64,000 nt of DNA from Nesterenkonia halophila (GCF_009467795.1 NZ_WIAX01000004.1:43852-107851), one strand, 5' to 3'. Positions 1 through 8,726 are shown, counted from the first letter of the stretch. Notes: generated from the letters alone by a model not told the origin. Numbers and translations: made by a program.

Positions 1-1
1 G

Positions 2-637
2 CTGGCCCGCTCACAGTCCGCCGCCCAGGACGCGGGTCGGAATGCTCCGGGAGCCGCAGGCCCGGCGGCCGAGCCCCGCTCGGCGCGCCGCGTCCCGAGC
101 CTGAGGATGGGGGTGCTGACTCTGGTCCTCAGTCAGGGCGTCATGGTCGCCATCATGACGATGACGCCGGTCCACATGCATGCGCACGGACTCGGCGCTG
201 CGGCCTCCGGTCTGGTGATCGCCGTCCACGTCGCGGCGATGTTCCTGCCCTCGCCGCTGACAGGGCTGCTGGTCGACCGCTGCGGTCCCCTCACGATCGT
301 CGCGGCGGCCGCCGCGGCCCTCGCGGCCGCCGGCGTCCTGGCCGCGTTCGCCCCCGGCGACTCCGTGCCGGTGCTCACTCTCGCGCTCCTCCTGCTGGGG
401 CTGGGGTGGAACGCCGGTCTCGTCAGCGGCACCGCCCTCGTGACGGAGGTCCTCCCGCCGGAGACGCGGGCAAAGACCCAGGGGCTCATCGACGTCGCGA
501 TCGCCGTGGCGGGGGCCGTCGGAGGGCTGGCCTCGGGCATGCTCGTCTCCGCGGCGGACTTCGCCGTCCTCTCGCTCGTCGGGGGAGTTCTGGCCATCAT
601 GCTCCTGCCCGCTGTGGTCCGGGGCGGCGCTCACTGA
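2..637 (+). CDS. MFS transporter, C-terminal part (5' end outside window)
   Basis: The reading frame is open from the first bases of the window, so this is the distal part of a longer gene. About six hydrophobic segments are visible, the C-terminal half expected of a 12-helix major facilitator. After the second visible helix a GLLVDRCGPL stretch resembles the short basic loop repeated between the MFS halves. The substrate cannot be read from this fragment. An internal ATG at 107 is not needed, because the upstream bases continue the frame as a polar linker. It converges with eccC across about 54 bp. Family assignment is good; substrate unknown. Confidence 0.75.
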   Translation: MARSQSAAQDAGRNAPGAAGPAAEPRSARRVPSLRMGVLTLVLSQGVMVAIMTMTPVHMHAHGLGAAASGLVIAVHVAAMFLPSPLTGLLVDRCGPLTIVAAAAAALAAAGVLAAFAPGDSVPVLTLALLLLGLGWNAGLVSGTALVTEVLPPETRAKTQGLIDVAIAVAGAVGGLASGMLVSAADFAVLSLVGGVLAIMLLPAVVRGGAH

Positions 638-691
638 CCGAAGGTGACCGACGGTGACCTGGGGCTGAGCGCGTGCGCCCTCGCCGACGCC

Positions 692-3600
692 TCAGGTGCG
701 GCGGACCGTCTGCACCGTCCGCGGCGGGCGGCCGCCGTGCAGGAAGAGTCCGCGGCCCGGGGGCATGCGGCTCGCCCGCATGCCGTCGACCAGCGCGCCC
801 TCGGCGCGATCGCCGTCCATCAGGAACGTCGCCCCGCCCGTCTCGCGGACGGCGGTGAGGAACGGGTCGTGCATCCCCCGCATGGCCCCGCGCACTCGCC
901 GGGCGGCCAGGACGTTCAAGCCGATGTCCGGTCCCAGCGGGAGCAGCTCGGAGAAGGGATGCATCGGCGACCGGCCGCCGGCGGTGAGCACGTCGTAGTC
1001 GTCGACCAGCAGCACCACCCGAGGCCCCTCGACGCCGCCGTCCGCCGAGGCCGCGGCGCGATCCTCCGGGACGCGGGCGCGCAGCTCCCGGGCGACGCCG
1101 CCGGCCAGGCCTTCGGCCAGCTGCGGGCTCGTGGCCGTGCCGCCGAGGTAGGACTCGGGGATCACCCCCTCCAGTCCGCGTCGCGGATCGAAGACGGCGA
1201 AGACCAGCTCCTCGGGCGTGTGCTGCTCGATCAGCGACTGCGCCAGCGTGCCCAGCAGCGAGCTCTTGCCGGAGGACTCGTCGCCGAGCACCAGGAGGTT
1301 GGGCTCGGCGCCGAGGAGATCGAGGTGCTTCGGCGTGGAGGTGCGCTCGACCAGGCCGAAGGGCACCTGCCCGCGACGGGCCGGCGCGGGGAACTCGTCC
1401 AGGGGGAGCACCTGGGGCAGCACCTGCACGCGCCGGGCCACCGGCTCGGGCTCCTGTTCTCGGACCGTCGCCGCCGCGTCCTGCTGTCCCTGGTTCAGCG
1501 AGTCGATCTCGGCGGCGCCGTCGAGGCGCGGCAGCGCGAGCTGCCCGATGAGCCGATCGTGGTTCAGACCTCGGCCGGGACGGTCGGCGGGCACCTGCTC
1601 GGCGACGCGGCGTCCGTGCGCCGACTCCGCGGGCTCGCCGAGCCGCAGCTCCAGCCGGGTGCCGAAGAAGGACTGCTGGGCGATGCGCACCTCGTTCCAG
1701 CGCGTCGCGGCCGCGACGACGTGCACTCCGTAGCCGCCGCCGCGGGAGAGGACGTCGTGGACCTGTTCGGCGAGCTCGGCGTGCTCCTGCTGCAGCGAGC
1801 CCCAGCCGTCGAGCAGCAGCACCACGTCGGCGGCGTGGAGCTCGGGCAGCTCGCCGGCGGCGTGGCGCCGGCGCATCGTGGCCAGCGTGTCGATCTCATG
1901 CTCCTCGAAGAGGCGTTCCCGCTCGTCGAGGATGTCGCTGAGCTCCTCGATCGTGCGGCGGATCGTCTCCCGCGAGGTGCGCGCGGCCATCCCGGCGCTG
2001 TGAGGCAGGCCGCGCAGCGGCAGCAGCCCGGCCCCGCCGAGGTCGATGCCGTAGAGCGCCACCTCCCGCACGGAGTGGGTGGCCGCCAGCGAGAGCCCGA
2101 TCGTCCGGAGCGCGGTCGAGGTCCCGGACGACGGCCCGCCCAGCACGGCCACGTGGCCGCCGGCGCGGGCCAGGTCCAGCGTCCACGGCCCCTGCCACTG
2201 GTTCGCCGGGTCGTCGAGCAGGCCGACGGGCACCTGCATCGGCCGCATCCGCGCCGCCCGGAGGTCGCCCTCGACAGTGCGGTCCAGCGACACCGCGTCG
2301 GGCAGCGGCGGCAGCCAGATCGGCGCGATCGGCCGCGGACGGTCCCGCATCGCCGCGACCAGCGTCGAGAGCACCGTCGGCGCCGTCGGGCTCGTGCCGC
2401 CGGGAGAATCCTCCGCGCCCGAGGAGGCGCCCGAATCCTCGGCGTCGACGGACCCTGACGACCCGCTCGCGTCCTCGGCCCCGCGGGCGCGCTCGGCCGC
2501 CGCCCGGGCCGCGGCGTCGTGCACCGCGTCCTGGGCGTAGAAGCTGTCGGCCAGCACCGGCAGCTCCTCCTCGGTCTCCACCTCCTCCTCAGCGTCCGTC
2601 TCGGCGCTCAGCGGCCCGGAGACGTAGCCGGCCTTGAACCGCGTGTAGGTCGTGGTGTCGACTTTGAGGTAGCCGTACCCGGGCTGGGGCGGCAGATGGA
2701 ATGCGTCGGGCGTCTCCAGCACTGTGCGGGACTCGCCCTCGGAGAGCGTGCGCAGCCCGATCCGGTAGGAGAGATGGGTCTCCAGTCCGCGCAGCTTGCC
2801 GGTCTCGATGCGCTGGCTGGAGAGCAGCAGATGCACGCCGATCGACCGGCCGATCCGGCCGATGGACATGAACAGGTCGATGAAGTCCGGGCGGGCGGAG
2901 AGCAGCTCGCCGAACTCGTCGATGATCACGAAGAGATGGGGGAGCGCCTCCAGCTCCTCGCCGGCGGCCGCCCGCTCGACCCGGTGGGCGCGGTACTCGC
3001 CGATGCTGGCGAAGTCCCCGGCGTCCTTGAGCAGCTCCTGGCGGCGCAGCACCTCGCCCTCCAGGCTCGCATGGATGCGATCGATCAGCGTCGCGTCGTC
3101 GTTGAGGTTGGTGATCAGGCCCGAGACGTGGGGGAGCTCGGCGAAGGGCGCGAAGGTGGCGCCGCCCTTGTAGTCGACGAGCACCATCGACAGCTCCTCG
3201 GGCGGGTGGGTCACCGCCAGTCCGGTCACCAGCGTGCGCAGCAGCTCGGACTTGCCCGATCCGGTGGCCCCGACGCACAGCCCGTGGGGCCCCATGCCGT
3301 GCTGGGCGGATTCCTTGAGGTCCAGCCGCACCGGCTGGCCGCGGTCGTCGACGCCGATGGGGACGGCGAGGAAGTCCGGAGGCGTCCGCGGGCGCCAGAG
3401 CCGGTCGACGTCGTGCGCGTCGACGTCGCGGATGCCCAGATGCGCCGTGAAGCGTCGACGGTCGAGGTCCTCGTCGTGCTCCCGGGAGTCCGGGGAGAGG
3501 CGCAGCGGAGCGAGCATGCGGGCGACGCCGTCGGCGACCGCCTCCGGCACCGGGTTCAGCGCCCCGCGGGTGATCTCGGGGTCCAGCGGGTCGGCGGCGC

Positions 3601-4855
3601 AGTCCTCCAGGCGCAGGCCGTCGGGGGTCTGGACGATGCGCAGCGAGACCTCCTCGGGCTCCTGGTGCTGGGCCGCGACGAGATGCAGCGAGGTGATGGC
3701 CAGGTCTCCGGGCCGCAGCGTGGGATCCGGCAGCGAGGGCGCGGAGGCCGCGCCCTCGTGGGCGAGGTCGAGCATCAGCAGGCGCGGCTGGGCCACGGCG
3801 GGACGGGTGGAGAGCGTGGTGCGGCGGACCTCGGCGTGGCGCTGGTGTCGGGCACGGATCTCCTCGTCGAGCAGATCCCGCAGCGCGGCCGAGGACGGGG
3901 CGACGCGATTCAGCGGGCCCCGGGCGGTCGGGCGACGCTGGTCCAGCACATGGGGCAGCCGCGAGAACCAGCGCCAGTCCTCGCGCAGCGCCGGCGGCAC
4001 CGCGGCGGCCAGCTGCAGGTCCTCGGGACTGTGCAGAGCCGCGGCGGAGAGCGTCAGCGCGCGCAGCACCTGCTGGCCGAACGACGCGTCGCCGATGATC
4101 GAGACGGTGTCGTGGCGGGCCAGGTCCACCAGCAGCGGCACGTCGGGTGCCGCGCGGAAGCGGCGCACCAGGGTGTCCAGCTCCTGGGAGAGATGCGGAT
4201 CGGGGCGCTCGCCGGGGGATTCCTCGCCGCCCTCGAGAGCCAGCTGACGCACCGGAGCCGTGCCGGTGCCCAGGCGCACCCGCAGGAAGTCTTCATGGCC
4301 GCGCCGCCGCTCCCACAGTCGATGAGGATCCGAGACGACGTCCACCAGCGCCTCGGGCAGCGGGTCGCAGGCCCGGGCGGCGGTGCGGTGTGCGCGTTCG
4401 TCCTCCAGCAGCTGATGGCGACGTTCCTCGAGATAGTCGAGATAGCCGTCGCGCAGCGTCTTCCGCCGGCGACCGGCCCGTCCGCGCTGGGAGACGAGCA
4501 TGACCACCGCCCCGACGACGGTGACGATCATCATCAGCGCGCCCACGGCGGCGAACGGCGAATCGCGGAAGAGCATCATCACCGTCATGGAGCCGGCCGC
4601 GCCGAGCATCGGGATCAGCCCGAGGAGCCCCGAGCCGCCGCTCGACTCCTCGCCGACCAGCGGGGGCCGGCGGATCGTGGTGGTCTCCGCCGGTCGCGCC
4701 GGGGCGGTGGAGCGCGCGGGGCGGTGGACCAGCCGTACGCCGGAGCCGGCGTCCTCGGAGCCGGCACCGCCGGGCCCGGTGGTCGCTCGGCCGCGCGACC
4801 GGGACGGCTCCGGCGAGGCGGCGCTCCGTACGACAGCGGACTCGGCGATGCTCAT
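692..4855 (-). CDS. eccC: Type VII secretion system FtsK/SpoIIIE-family ATPase EccC (single-chain)
   Basis: This 1387-residue protein is the motor of an ESX/type VII secretion system at the inner membrane. Two membrane helices lie near residues 80-125 and three FtsK-type ATPase modules follow. Module 1 has an intact Walker A, GATGSGKSEL with Lys535, followed by the VDYKGGATF motif. Module 2 has GGPSSGTS, with Thr912 at the lysine position, so it probably does not hydrolyse ATP normally. Module 3 has GDESSGKSS with Lys1197. The length equals mycobacterial EccCa plus EccCb fused in one chain, the usual form outside mycobacteria. It overlaps the upstream MinD-like gene by 4 bp (ATGA), so the two are probably translated together. 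Confidence 0.93.
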   Translation of the reverse strand: MSIAESAVVRSAASPEPSRSRGRATTGPGGAGSEDAGSGVRLVHRPARSTAPARPAETTTIRRPPLVGEESSGGSGLLGLIPMLGAAGSMTVMMLFRDSPFAAVGALMMIVTVVGAVVMLVSQRGRAGRRRKTLRDGYLDYLEERRHQLLEDERAHRTAARACDPLPEALVDVVSDPHRLWERRRGHEDFLRVRLGTGTAPVRQLALEGGEESPGERPDPHLSQELDTLVRRFRAAPDVPLLVDLARHDTVSIIGDASFGQQVLRALTLSAAALHSPEDLQLAAAVPPALREDWRWFSRLPHVLDQRRPTARGPLNRVAPSSAALRDLLDEEIRARHQRHAEVRRTTLSTRPAVAQPRLLMLDLAHEGAASAPSLPDPTLRPGDLAITSLHLVAAQHQEPEEVSLRIVQTPDGLRLEDCAADPLDPEITRGALNPVPEAVADGVARMLAPLRLSPDSREHDEDLDRRRFTAHLGIRDVDAHDVDRLWRPRTPPDFLAVPIGVDDRGQPVRLDLKESAQHGMGPHGLCVGATGSGKSELLRTLVTGLAVTHPPEELSMVLVDYKGGATFAPFAELPHVSGLITNLNDDATLIDRIHASLEGEVLRRQELLKDAGDFASIGEYRAHRVERAAAGEELEALPHLFVIIDEFGELLSARPDFIDLFMSIGRIGRSIGVHLLLSSQRIETGKLRGLETHLSYRIGLRTLSEGESRTVLETPDAFHLPPQPGYGYLKVDTTTYTRFKAGYVSGPLSAETDAEEEVETEEELPVLADSFYAQDAVHDAAARAAAERARGAEDASGSSGSVDAEDSGASSGAEDSPGGTSPTAPTVLSTLVAAMRDRPRPIAPIWLPPLPDAVSLDRTVEGDLRAARMRPMQVPVGLLDDPANQWQGPWTLDLARAGGHVAVLGGPSSGTSTALRTIGLSLAATHSVREVALYGIDLGGAGLLPLRGLPHSAGMAARTSRETIRRTIEELSDILDERERLFEEHEIDTLATMRRRHAAGELPELHAADVVLLLDGWGSLQQEHAELAEQVHDVLSRGGGYGVHVVAAATRWNEVRIAQQSFFGTRLELRLGEPAESAHGRRVAEQVPADRPGRGLNHDRLIGQLALPRLDGAAEIDSLNQGQQDAAATVREQEPEPVARRVQVLPQVLPLDEFPAPARRGQVPFGLVERTSTPKHLDLLGAEPNLLVLGDESSGKSSLLGTLAQSLIEQHTPEELVFAVFDPRRGLEGVIPESYLGGTATSPQLAEGLAGGVARELRARVPEDRAAASADGGVEGPRVVLLVDDYDVLTAGGRSPMHPFSELLPLGPDIGLNVLAARRVRGAMRGMHDPFLTAVRETGGATFLMDGDRAEGALVDGMRASRMPPGRGLFLHGGRPPRTVQTVRRT

Positions 4856-5895
4856 CGGACCTCCTGGGCGGCGGGCTGCGGGCCGGGGGAGGCGGCGAGC
4901 GACAGCGCCGCGGCGGCGAGCTCGACGAGCTGCAGGCGCCGCTGCTCGCCGATGTGCTCCAGGGAGATCGGGAGGCCGGGAGTCAGATGCCGATCATGAT
5001 CGACCAGCAGAGGGGCCGTGCCGGAGGCCGCGCCGAGCACGTCGTAGGCGCCGCGCCGTTCGGTCGAGGTCGCCGGGCGGGTGGCGGAGACGACCGGCAG
5101 GATCGGCACGTGCGGAGCGTGACGGCGCACTCGGTGCAGATGCTCGGCAGTCCGCGCGGCACTCGACGGCGCCGCCCCGGAGACCAGGATCAGGCAGTGC
5201 ATCTGTTCCAGGGAGGTCGTCGGCACCGGGATCGCCGCCGGAGGCAGCTCGAGCACCGAGACGCTGAACGCCCGGGCGAGCACGTGGTGGAGCAGCTCGG
5301 CCTCCTCGGCGGCCGGTGCCGGCGGGGCCGTCGGGTCGGGGTCCCGGTCGAGCAGATGCAGCGACGACCCTGCCCGTCCCAGGCTGTGGTGCAGGCCTGC
5401 CGCCGCCCGGTCGGGGCTGGCCGGGTCGGCCGCCAGCCGTCGCCAGGAGGAGGCGGGCACCTGCTCCGGCAGCCGGACCGCGACGCCCGACGGGGTCGGC
5501 CCCACGTCCACGACGGAGACGGCGTCGGCGCGCGCCGCGGCCAGGAGCAGTCCGACGGCGGCGGTCAGCGTGGACCGGCCGACGCCGCCGTCGACGCTGA
5601 GCACCCCCACGCGGCGGCCGGTTGTCACCGGCAGCCGGCATCCGCCGAGCGCCCGCTCGTAGGCCTCGGGGAACTCGTCGTCGCCGAGCAGCCGGCGCAG
5701 GCGGCGCAGCATCCGCCGGGGCGTCGGATCCCCGTGGCGGCCGCGCAGCGCGGCGACGTCCTCATCGGGAGCCGGCGCCGATCCGCGGCGTCCGGATGCG
5801 GCGTCCGGCGGGGCGGGGGAGAAGGACGGCGCGGCGTGCGGGGCCTGATCCACGGCCTGGGAGGGCCGCGGCGACGGGGCGGAGGGGACGGTCAT
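4852..5895 (-). CDS. MinD/ParA-like P-loop protein of the type VII secretion locus
   Basis: This 347-residue protein has a Pro/Ala-rich N-terminal tail (about residues 1-60), then a SIMIBI-type nucleotide-binding fold. The P-loop reads VDGGVGRSTL at about residues 101-110: Asp stands where MinD/ParA has its signature Lys, and Arg107 replaces the usual P-loop Lys. MinD-like proteins of this kind (EspI in mycobacterial ESX-1) are encoded in ESX loci and are thought to regulate secretion. The gene lies between eccD (7 bp away) and eccC (4-bp overlap) in one minus-strand operon. Whether it binds or hydrolyses ATP is uncertain given the changed lysines. Confidence 0.75.
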   Translation of the reverse strand: MTVPSAPSPRPSQAVDQAPHAAPSFSPAPPDAASGRRGSAPAPDEDVAALRGRHGDPTPRRMLRRLRRLLGDDEFPEAYERALGGCRLPVTTGRRVGVLSVDGGVGRSTLTAAVGLLLAAARADAVSVVDVGPTPSGVAVRLPEQVPASSWRRLAADPASPDRAAAGLHHSLGRAGSSLHLLDRDPDPTAPPAPAAEEAELLHHVLARAFSVSVLELPPAAIPVPTTSLEQMHCLILVSGAAPSSAARTAEHLHRVRRHAPHVPILPVVSATRPATSTERRGAYDVLGAASGTAPLLVDHDRHLTPGLPISLEHIGEQRRLQLVELAAAALSLAASPGPQPAAQEVR

Positions 5896-5902
5896 CGAGC
5901 GC

Positions 5903-7222
5903 TCACTCCTGGAACGTGGTGGTCAGCTGGGCATACAGGCCGAAGAGGCCCAGCAGCAGCGGGATGAGGGTGATCGTGGCCAGCACCTCGGCGCGTCGCG
6001 CGGTCAGCCGCAGCCGCGCGCCGACGTGCTCGGGGCGACGGGCCAGGGTGAGCGCCAGCGGCAGCGCCGCGACCACGACCAGGACCGCCAGGACTCCGGC
6101 GCCGGCTCCGCGGTCGGCGAAGTGGTGGGCGAGCAGCGTCGCCGAGAGGGTGGCCGAGCCGAGCAGCGCCGCGCGTTCGAGGGACAGCGGCATGCTGCGG
6201 GCGCGCAGCGCGGTCAGCGCGGCGACGACGACGGCCAGCGCCGGGCCCCACGGCGAGGCTCCGGCGGCGAGCAGCCCGTGCACCGCCGCGGCGCCGGAGG
6301 TCGCGCAGAGCAGCACCCCGCCGGCGAGGCCGAGGTGCGCGGCGGTCCAGGAGCCGCGGACGTCGGAGACAGTGGTGCGCCGACCCGCGGAGACGCGGTC
6401 GTCGAGGGCGTCCAGCCCGGAGAGGGCCAGCGCCGCCCGCGGCGCGAGCCCCAGCATCACTGCGGTCGTCGCCCCGGCGACGCCGGCGGCGTGCCCGGCG
6501 GAGCCGGTGAGCAGCGCCGGGACCGCCCAGCCGGCGGCGAGCACCGCCGTGGTCGTCGCGCAGACCGCCAGCGCCGCCCAGTTCCGGCGCGAGATCTGCC
6601 AGGCGCACAGCGCGGCGGCGCCCCAGAGTCCGGGCAGCCATCCGTTCCACGGGTGCTCCGGCAGTCCCTGGACCAGTGCGAGGCCCAACGAGGCGGCGCC
6701 GGCGACGAGCAGCTCGGCGTCCCAGCCGATCCGTCGGCAGGGGACCGCGGCGAGGACGGCGAGCATCGCCGTGGCCGCGCCGAGCGACCACCAGGACGGG
6801 ACGCCCGGGGCCAGCAGATCCGTGAGCACCGTGAGCGCCCCGACCAGCGCGACGGCGACGACGGCCGCGGAGCCCGCCCGGTCGAGGTCTACGGCCCATC
6901 GGCGATCGAGCTCCGGGCTCAGCGCCTCGGCCGTCTCGGTGACGTCGTAGACCAGCGGATGCGGCACGGCCTCGTCGAGCCGGTCCAGCGCCAGCAGGCT
7001 GCCGTCGCCGACGCCCGCCTCGGCGAGGCTCTGCTCGGCGTGCAGCGAGGGGCCGCCGACGGGGGTCAGCGTCGTCGTCCGCGGCGCGGAACCGCGATGA
7101 TCGCCGCCGACGTGCCGGAGGATCTCCGGCATCAGGGTGCCGAGCGGCTGCCGGGCGGGCAGCAGCAGCTCCACGCTGCGCCGCTCGGCGGTGACGGTGA
7201 CGCGGGCGTAGCCGGGGCTCAT
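5903..7222 (-). CDS. eccD: Type VII secretion integral membrane protein EccD
   Basis: This 439-residue protein has an N-terminal ubiquitin-like (YukD-type) domain of about 85 residues, beginning MSPGYARVTVTAERRSVELL. About eleven hydrophobic helices follow. That is the architecture of EccD, the main membrane-channel subunit of ESX systems. I chose the ATG at 7222 over a longer upstream frame because the family N-terminus begins here and the ATG overlaps the preceding small gene's stop by 4 bp. It is co-transcribed with the MinD-like gene and eccC. No EccE gene follows. Confidence 0.88.
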   Translation of the reverse strand: MSPGYARVTVTAERRSVELLLPARQPLGTLMPEILRHVGGDHRGSAPRTTTLTPVGGPSLHAEQSLAEAGVGDGSLLALDRLDEAVPHPLVYDVTETAEALSPELDRRWAVDLDRAGSAAVVAVALVGALTVLTDLLAPGVPSWWSLGAATAMLAVLAAVPCRRIGWDAELLVAGAASLGLALVQGLPEHPWNGWLPGLWGAAALCAWQISRRNWAALAVCATTTAVLAAGWAVPALLTGSAGHAAGVAGATTAVMLGLAPRAALALSGLDALDDRVSAGRRTTVSDVRGSWTAAHLGLAGGVLLCATSGAAAVHGLLAAGASPWGPALAVVVAALTALRARSMPLSLERAALLGSATLSATLLAHHFADRGAGAGVLAVLVVVAALPLALTLARRPEHVGARLRLTARRAEVLATITLIPLLLGLFGLYAQLTTTFQE

Positions 7223-7515
7223 CGCGCGACCTCCGCGACGAACGGCGCCGCCGTCCCGACCCCGTGGTCCGGGGCGACCGGGGAGGCGGGCGCCGAACGG
7301 GCCGCCTCCCGGTCGGCGAAGAGGTCGGCGATGAACGAGTAGCCGACGCATCCGGCGCAGAGCAGCGCGGCGAGGACGAGACTTATCAGGATGGTCCGCA
7401 CCCCGACGTCGTAGTGCCGGCGGGTGCGCTCCCGCCCGTGCAGCAGCGCTTTGAGCAGGCGATGTCGTCGGACCGAGACCGATTCGAGGATCTTCTCGTC
7501 GTGGTCGATCGTCAC
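7219..7515 (-). CDS. Short EccB-like membrane protein (N-terminal part of EccB only)
   Basis: This 98-residue protein has a basic stretch, SVRRHRLLKALLHGRERTRR (about residues 13-32), then one strong membrane helix at about residues 39-65 and a short Pro/Ala-rich tail. The arrangement resembles the cytosolic tail plus single helix at the start of EccB, which normally continues into a large periplasmic domain of some 400 residues that is absent here. It is the first gene of the eccD-MinD-eccC operon and overlaps eccD by 4 bp. Membrane topology and operon membership are clear. Relation to EccB is an inference from local pattern and position; it could be an unrelated small component. Confidence 0.55.
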   Translation of the reverse strand: MTIDHDEKILESVSVRRHRLLKALLHGRERTRRHYDVGVRTILISLVLAALLCAGCVGYSFIADLFADREAARSAPASPVAPDHGVGTAAPFVAEVAR

Positions 7516-7901
7516 TGCGTCACCTGTCCTGCTCGTCCTGGGTGCTCGCCGACGGCGCGCCGTCGGCGAGCACTACCGGCGCGCCGGGCGGCGTCGTGAG
7601 GCGAGAACATGGCCGTCGCATCACCGGATGCTGTTCAACCCTCCGGCGGCCCCCGGAGGCGATGTCGAAGATTCCAGGTTCCGGCCGGCCTGTCCAACGG
7701 AGGGCCGCCGCTTGTGGAGAACGCGCGACCTCCGGACTGTCGGGGATCGGGGTTGTGGATGACTGTTTGACGCGGCCTCCCGAACCCGGTGAGCTGAGGG
7801 CCGTGCGGCACCGGAGGAGTCCGGGCCGTCGCAGCCGGCCCCGGACCGCCGCGGGCCGGAGGACGACATACCCAGAGACACCTCGCAGGATGGGAGCAGC
7901 C
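7516..7901. other. Divergent intergenic region of the type VII locus (386 bp)
   Basis: This gap separates the minus-strand eccD/eccC operon from the plus-strand WXG100-like genes and should hold both promoters. It contains a perfect 32-bp palindrome at 7542-7573. A TTGACG hexamer near 7768 could be a weak -35 element for the plus strand, but I see no convincing -10 at the right distance. The plus-strand frame stays open through much of the gap, but its codons look unlike neighbouring genes and a good ribosome site appears only just before 7902, so I do not call a gene here. Confidence 0.5.
7542..7573. repeat. Perfect 32-bp palindrome upstream of the type VII operon
   Basis: The 16-base arm GTGCTCGCCGACGGCG is followed at once by its exact reverse complement. 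It starts 27 bp upstream of the first minus-strand secretion gene, within the likely 5' leader or promoter. It could be a large operator, a cruciform or an RNA hairpin. It has no T-tract on either side, so a simple terminator is less likely. Confidence 0.7.
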
Positions 7902-8234
7902 ATGAAGTTCGACATGGGGAACGAGACCCTGGGGACGCTCGCTCAGCGGACCGAGCAGTCCGGCACGGAGCTGACCTCGCTGGTGCGCCAGCTGGCCGCG
8001 GCGGCGGATCCGCTCCAGGGCCGGTTCAACGGGCAGGGGCGCGCACAGTTCGACAGCTTCAAGAGCCGCGTCGACGAGATCTCCCACGAGCTCAACAGCG
8101 CGCTGACCGCGATCAACCGCGGCCAGGCCGAGATGGACGCGGCCACCCGGACCGGCGACCACGAGTCGGCGGCGAACGCGGAGCGTCGGCAGAGTGCGGC
8201 GAACTTCGACGCCGCACGCTTCGCCGGACGCTGA
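7902..8234 (+). CDS. WXG100/ESAT-6-like small protein with FNG in place of WXG
   Basis: This 110-residue, almost wholly helical acidic protein has two predicted helices joined near residues 36-46, the hairpin layout of WXG100 substrates of type VII secretion. At the turn the sequence is RFNGQGRAQF (residues 41-50): Phe42-Asn-Gly44 sits where the Trp-x-Gly motif should be. I chose ATG 7902 because GGGAG lies 6 bases upstream; a nearer upstream ATG at 7890 overlaps that ribosome site. A second small helical protein follows 87 bp downstream, as expected for an EsxA/EsxB-like pair. No clear C-terminal YxxxD/E secretion signal is seen. Family call rests on size, helicity and position. Confidence 0.75.
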   Translation: MKFDMGNETLGTLAQRTEQSGTELTSLVRQLAAAADPLQGRFNGQGRAQFDSFKSRVDEISHELNSALTAINRGQAEMDAATRTGDHESAANAERRQSAANFDAARFAGR

Positions 8235-8321
8235 GCGCCGGGGCGCGGCCCGGCAGGACTGCAGGACCACTGGACCACGAGCCGCCCGGCGGGGCCGCGG
8301 CGGACGGAAGGAGACATCACG

Positions 8322-8627
8322 ATGACGACGGACCGCATTTCCTACGACACCGACGCCTCCGGTCAGGTGCAGGGCGACATCGAGCAGATCGCCGCCCGGC
8401 TGGAGACGCTGATCAACGACCGGGACCAGCAGGTCGCCGCGGCGATGTCGGATTTCCAGATGGACGGAGCCGACGCGGAGTACCGCTCGGTGGAGCAACG
8501 GTGGCGCTCGGCCTCGGACGAGGTCAAGGGGATCATCCAGCTGGTCCGCACGACGCTGTCGGAGAACGACCAGACGGCGCAGTCGACCCAGCAGCGGACC
8601 CGCAGCGCGATCAGCGGCATCGGCTGA
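8322..8627 (+). CDS. WXG100/ESAT-6-like small protein (second of pair)
   Basis: This 101-residue helical protein lies downstream of the first WXG100-like gene, with a GGAAGGAGA ribosome site before its ATG. The helix turn is around DFQMDGADAEY (residues 44-54): a Gly is kept at 49 but the Trp of WXG is not, while Trp61 lies later in the second helix. Its length near 100, lack of a signal peptide and position beside eccC/eccD support a secreted EsxB-like partner. YRSVE (54-58) matches YxxxE but is not in the usual C-terminal place. A GC-rich imperfect hairpin lies between this gene and add. Confidence 0.78.
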   Translation: MTTDRISYDTDASGQVQGDIEQIAARLETLINDRDQQVAAAMSDFQMDGADAEYRSVEQRWRSASDEVKGIIQLVRTTLSENDQTAQSTQQRTRSAISGIG

Positions 8628-8714
8628 GTCGCCCTGCCCGTCCCGTTCACCCGCCCGACGGCCCGGACCACCACCGGCGGCGGCGTGGACTCCCGCCGCG
8701 TCGCCGCCGACCGA

Positions 8715-8720
8715 TAGGCT
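8715..8720 (+). promoter_or_regulatory. -10 box of a leaderless add promoter
   Basis: TAGGCT ends 6 bases before the add ATG at 8727. Transcription would start at or next to the A of the start codon, and there is no Shine-Dalgarno sequence. No strong -35 is visible. Confidence 0.6.
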
Positions 8721-8726
8721 GACACC

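Noticed and set aside
644..4999. Very long open frames on the plus strand opposite eccC
   Set aside because: They mirror the high GC third positions of eccC, have Arg/Gly/His/Gln-biased products with no recognisable domain, and lack ribosome sites.
7700..7765. TTGTGGA-type motifs that resemble DnaA boxes
   Set aside because: Only a few degenerate copies occur, one similar motif also lies near 36268, and no dnaA/dnaN neighbours or AT-rich region is present. Not an origin.
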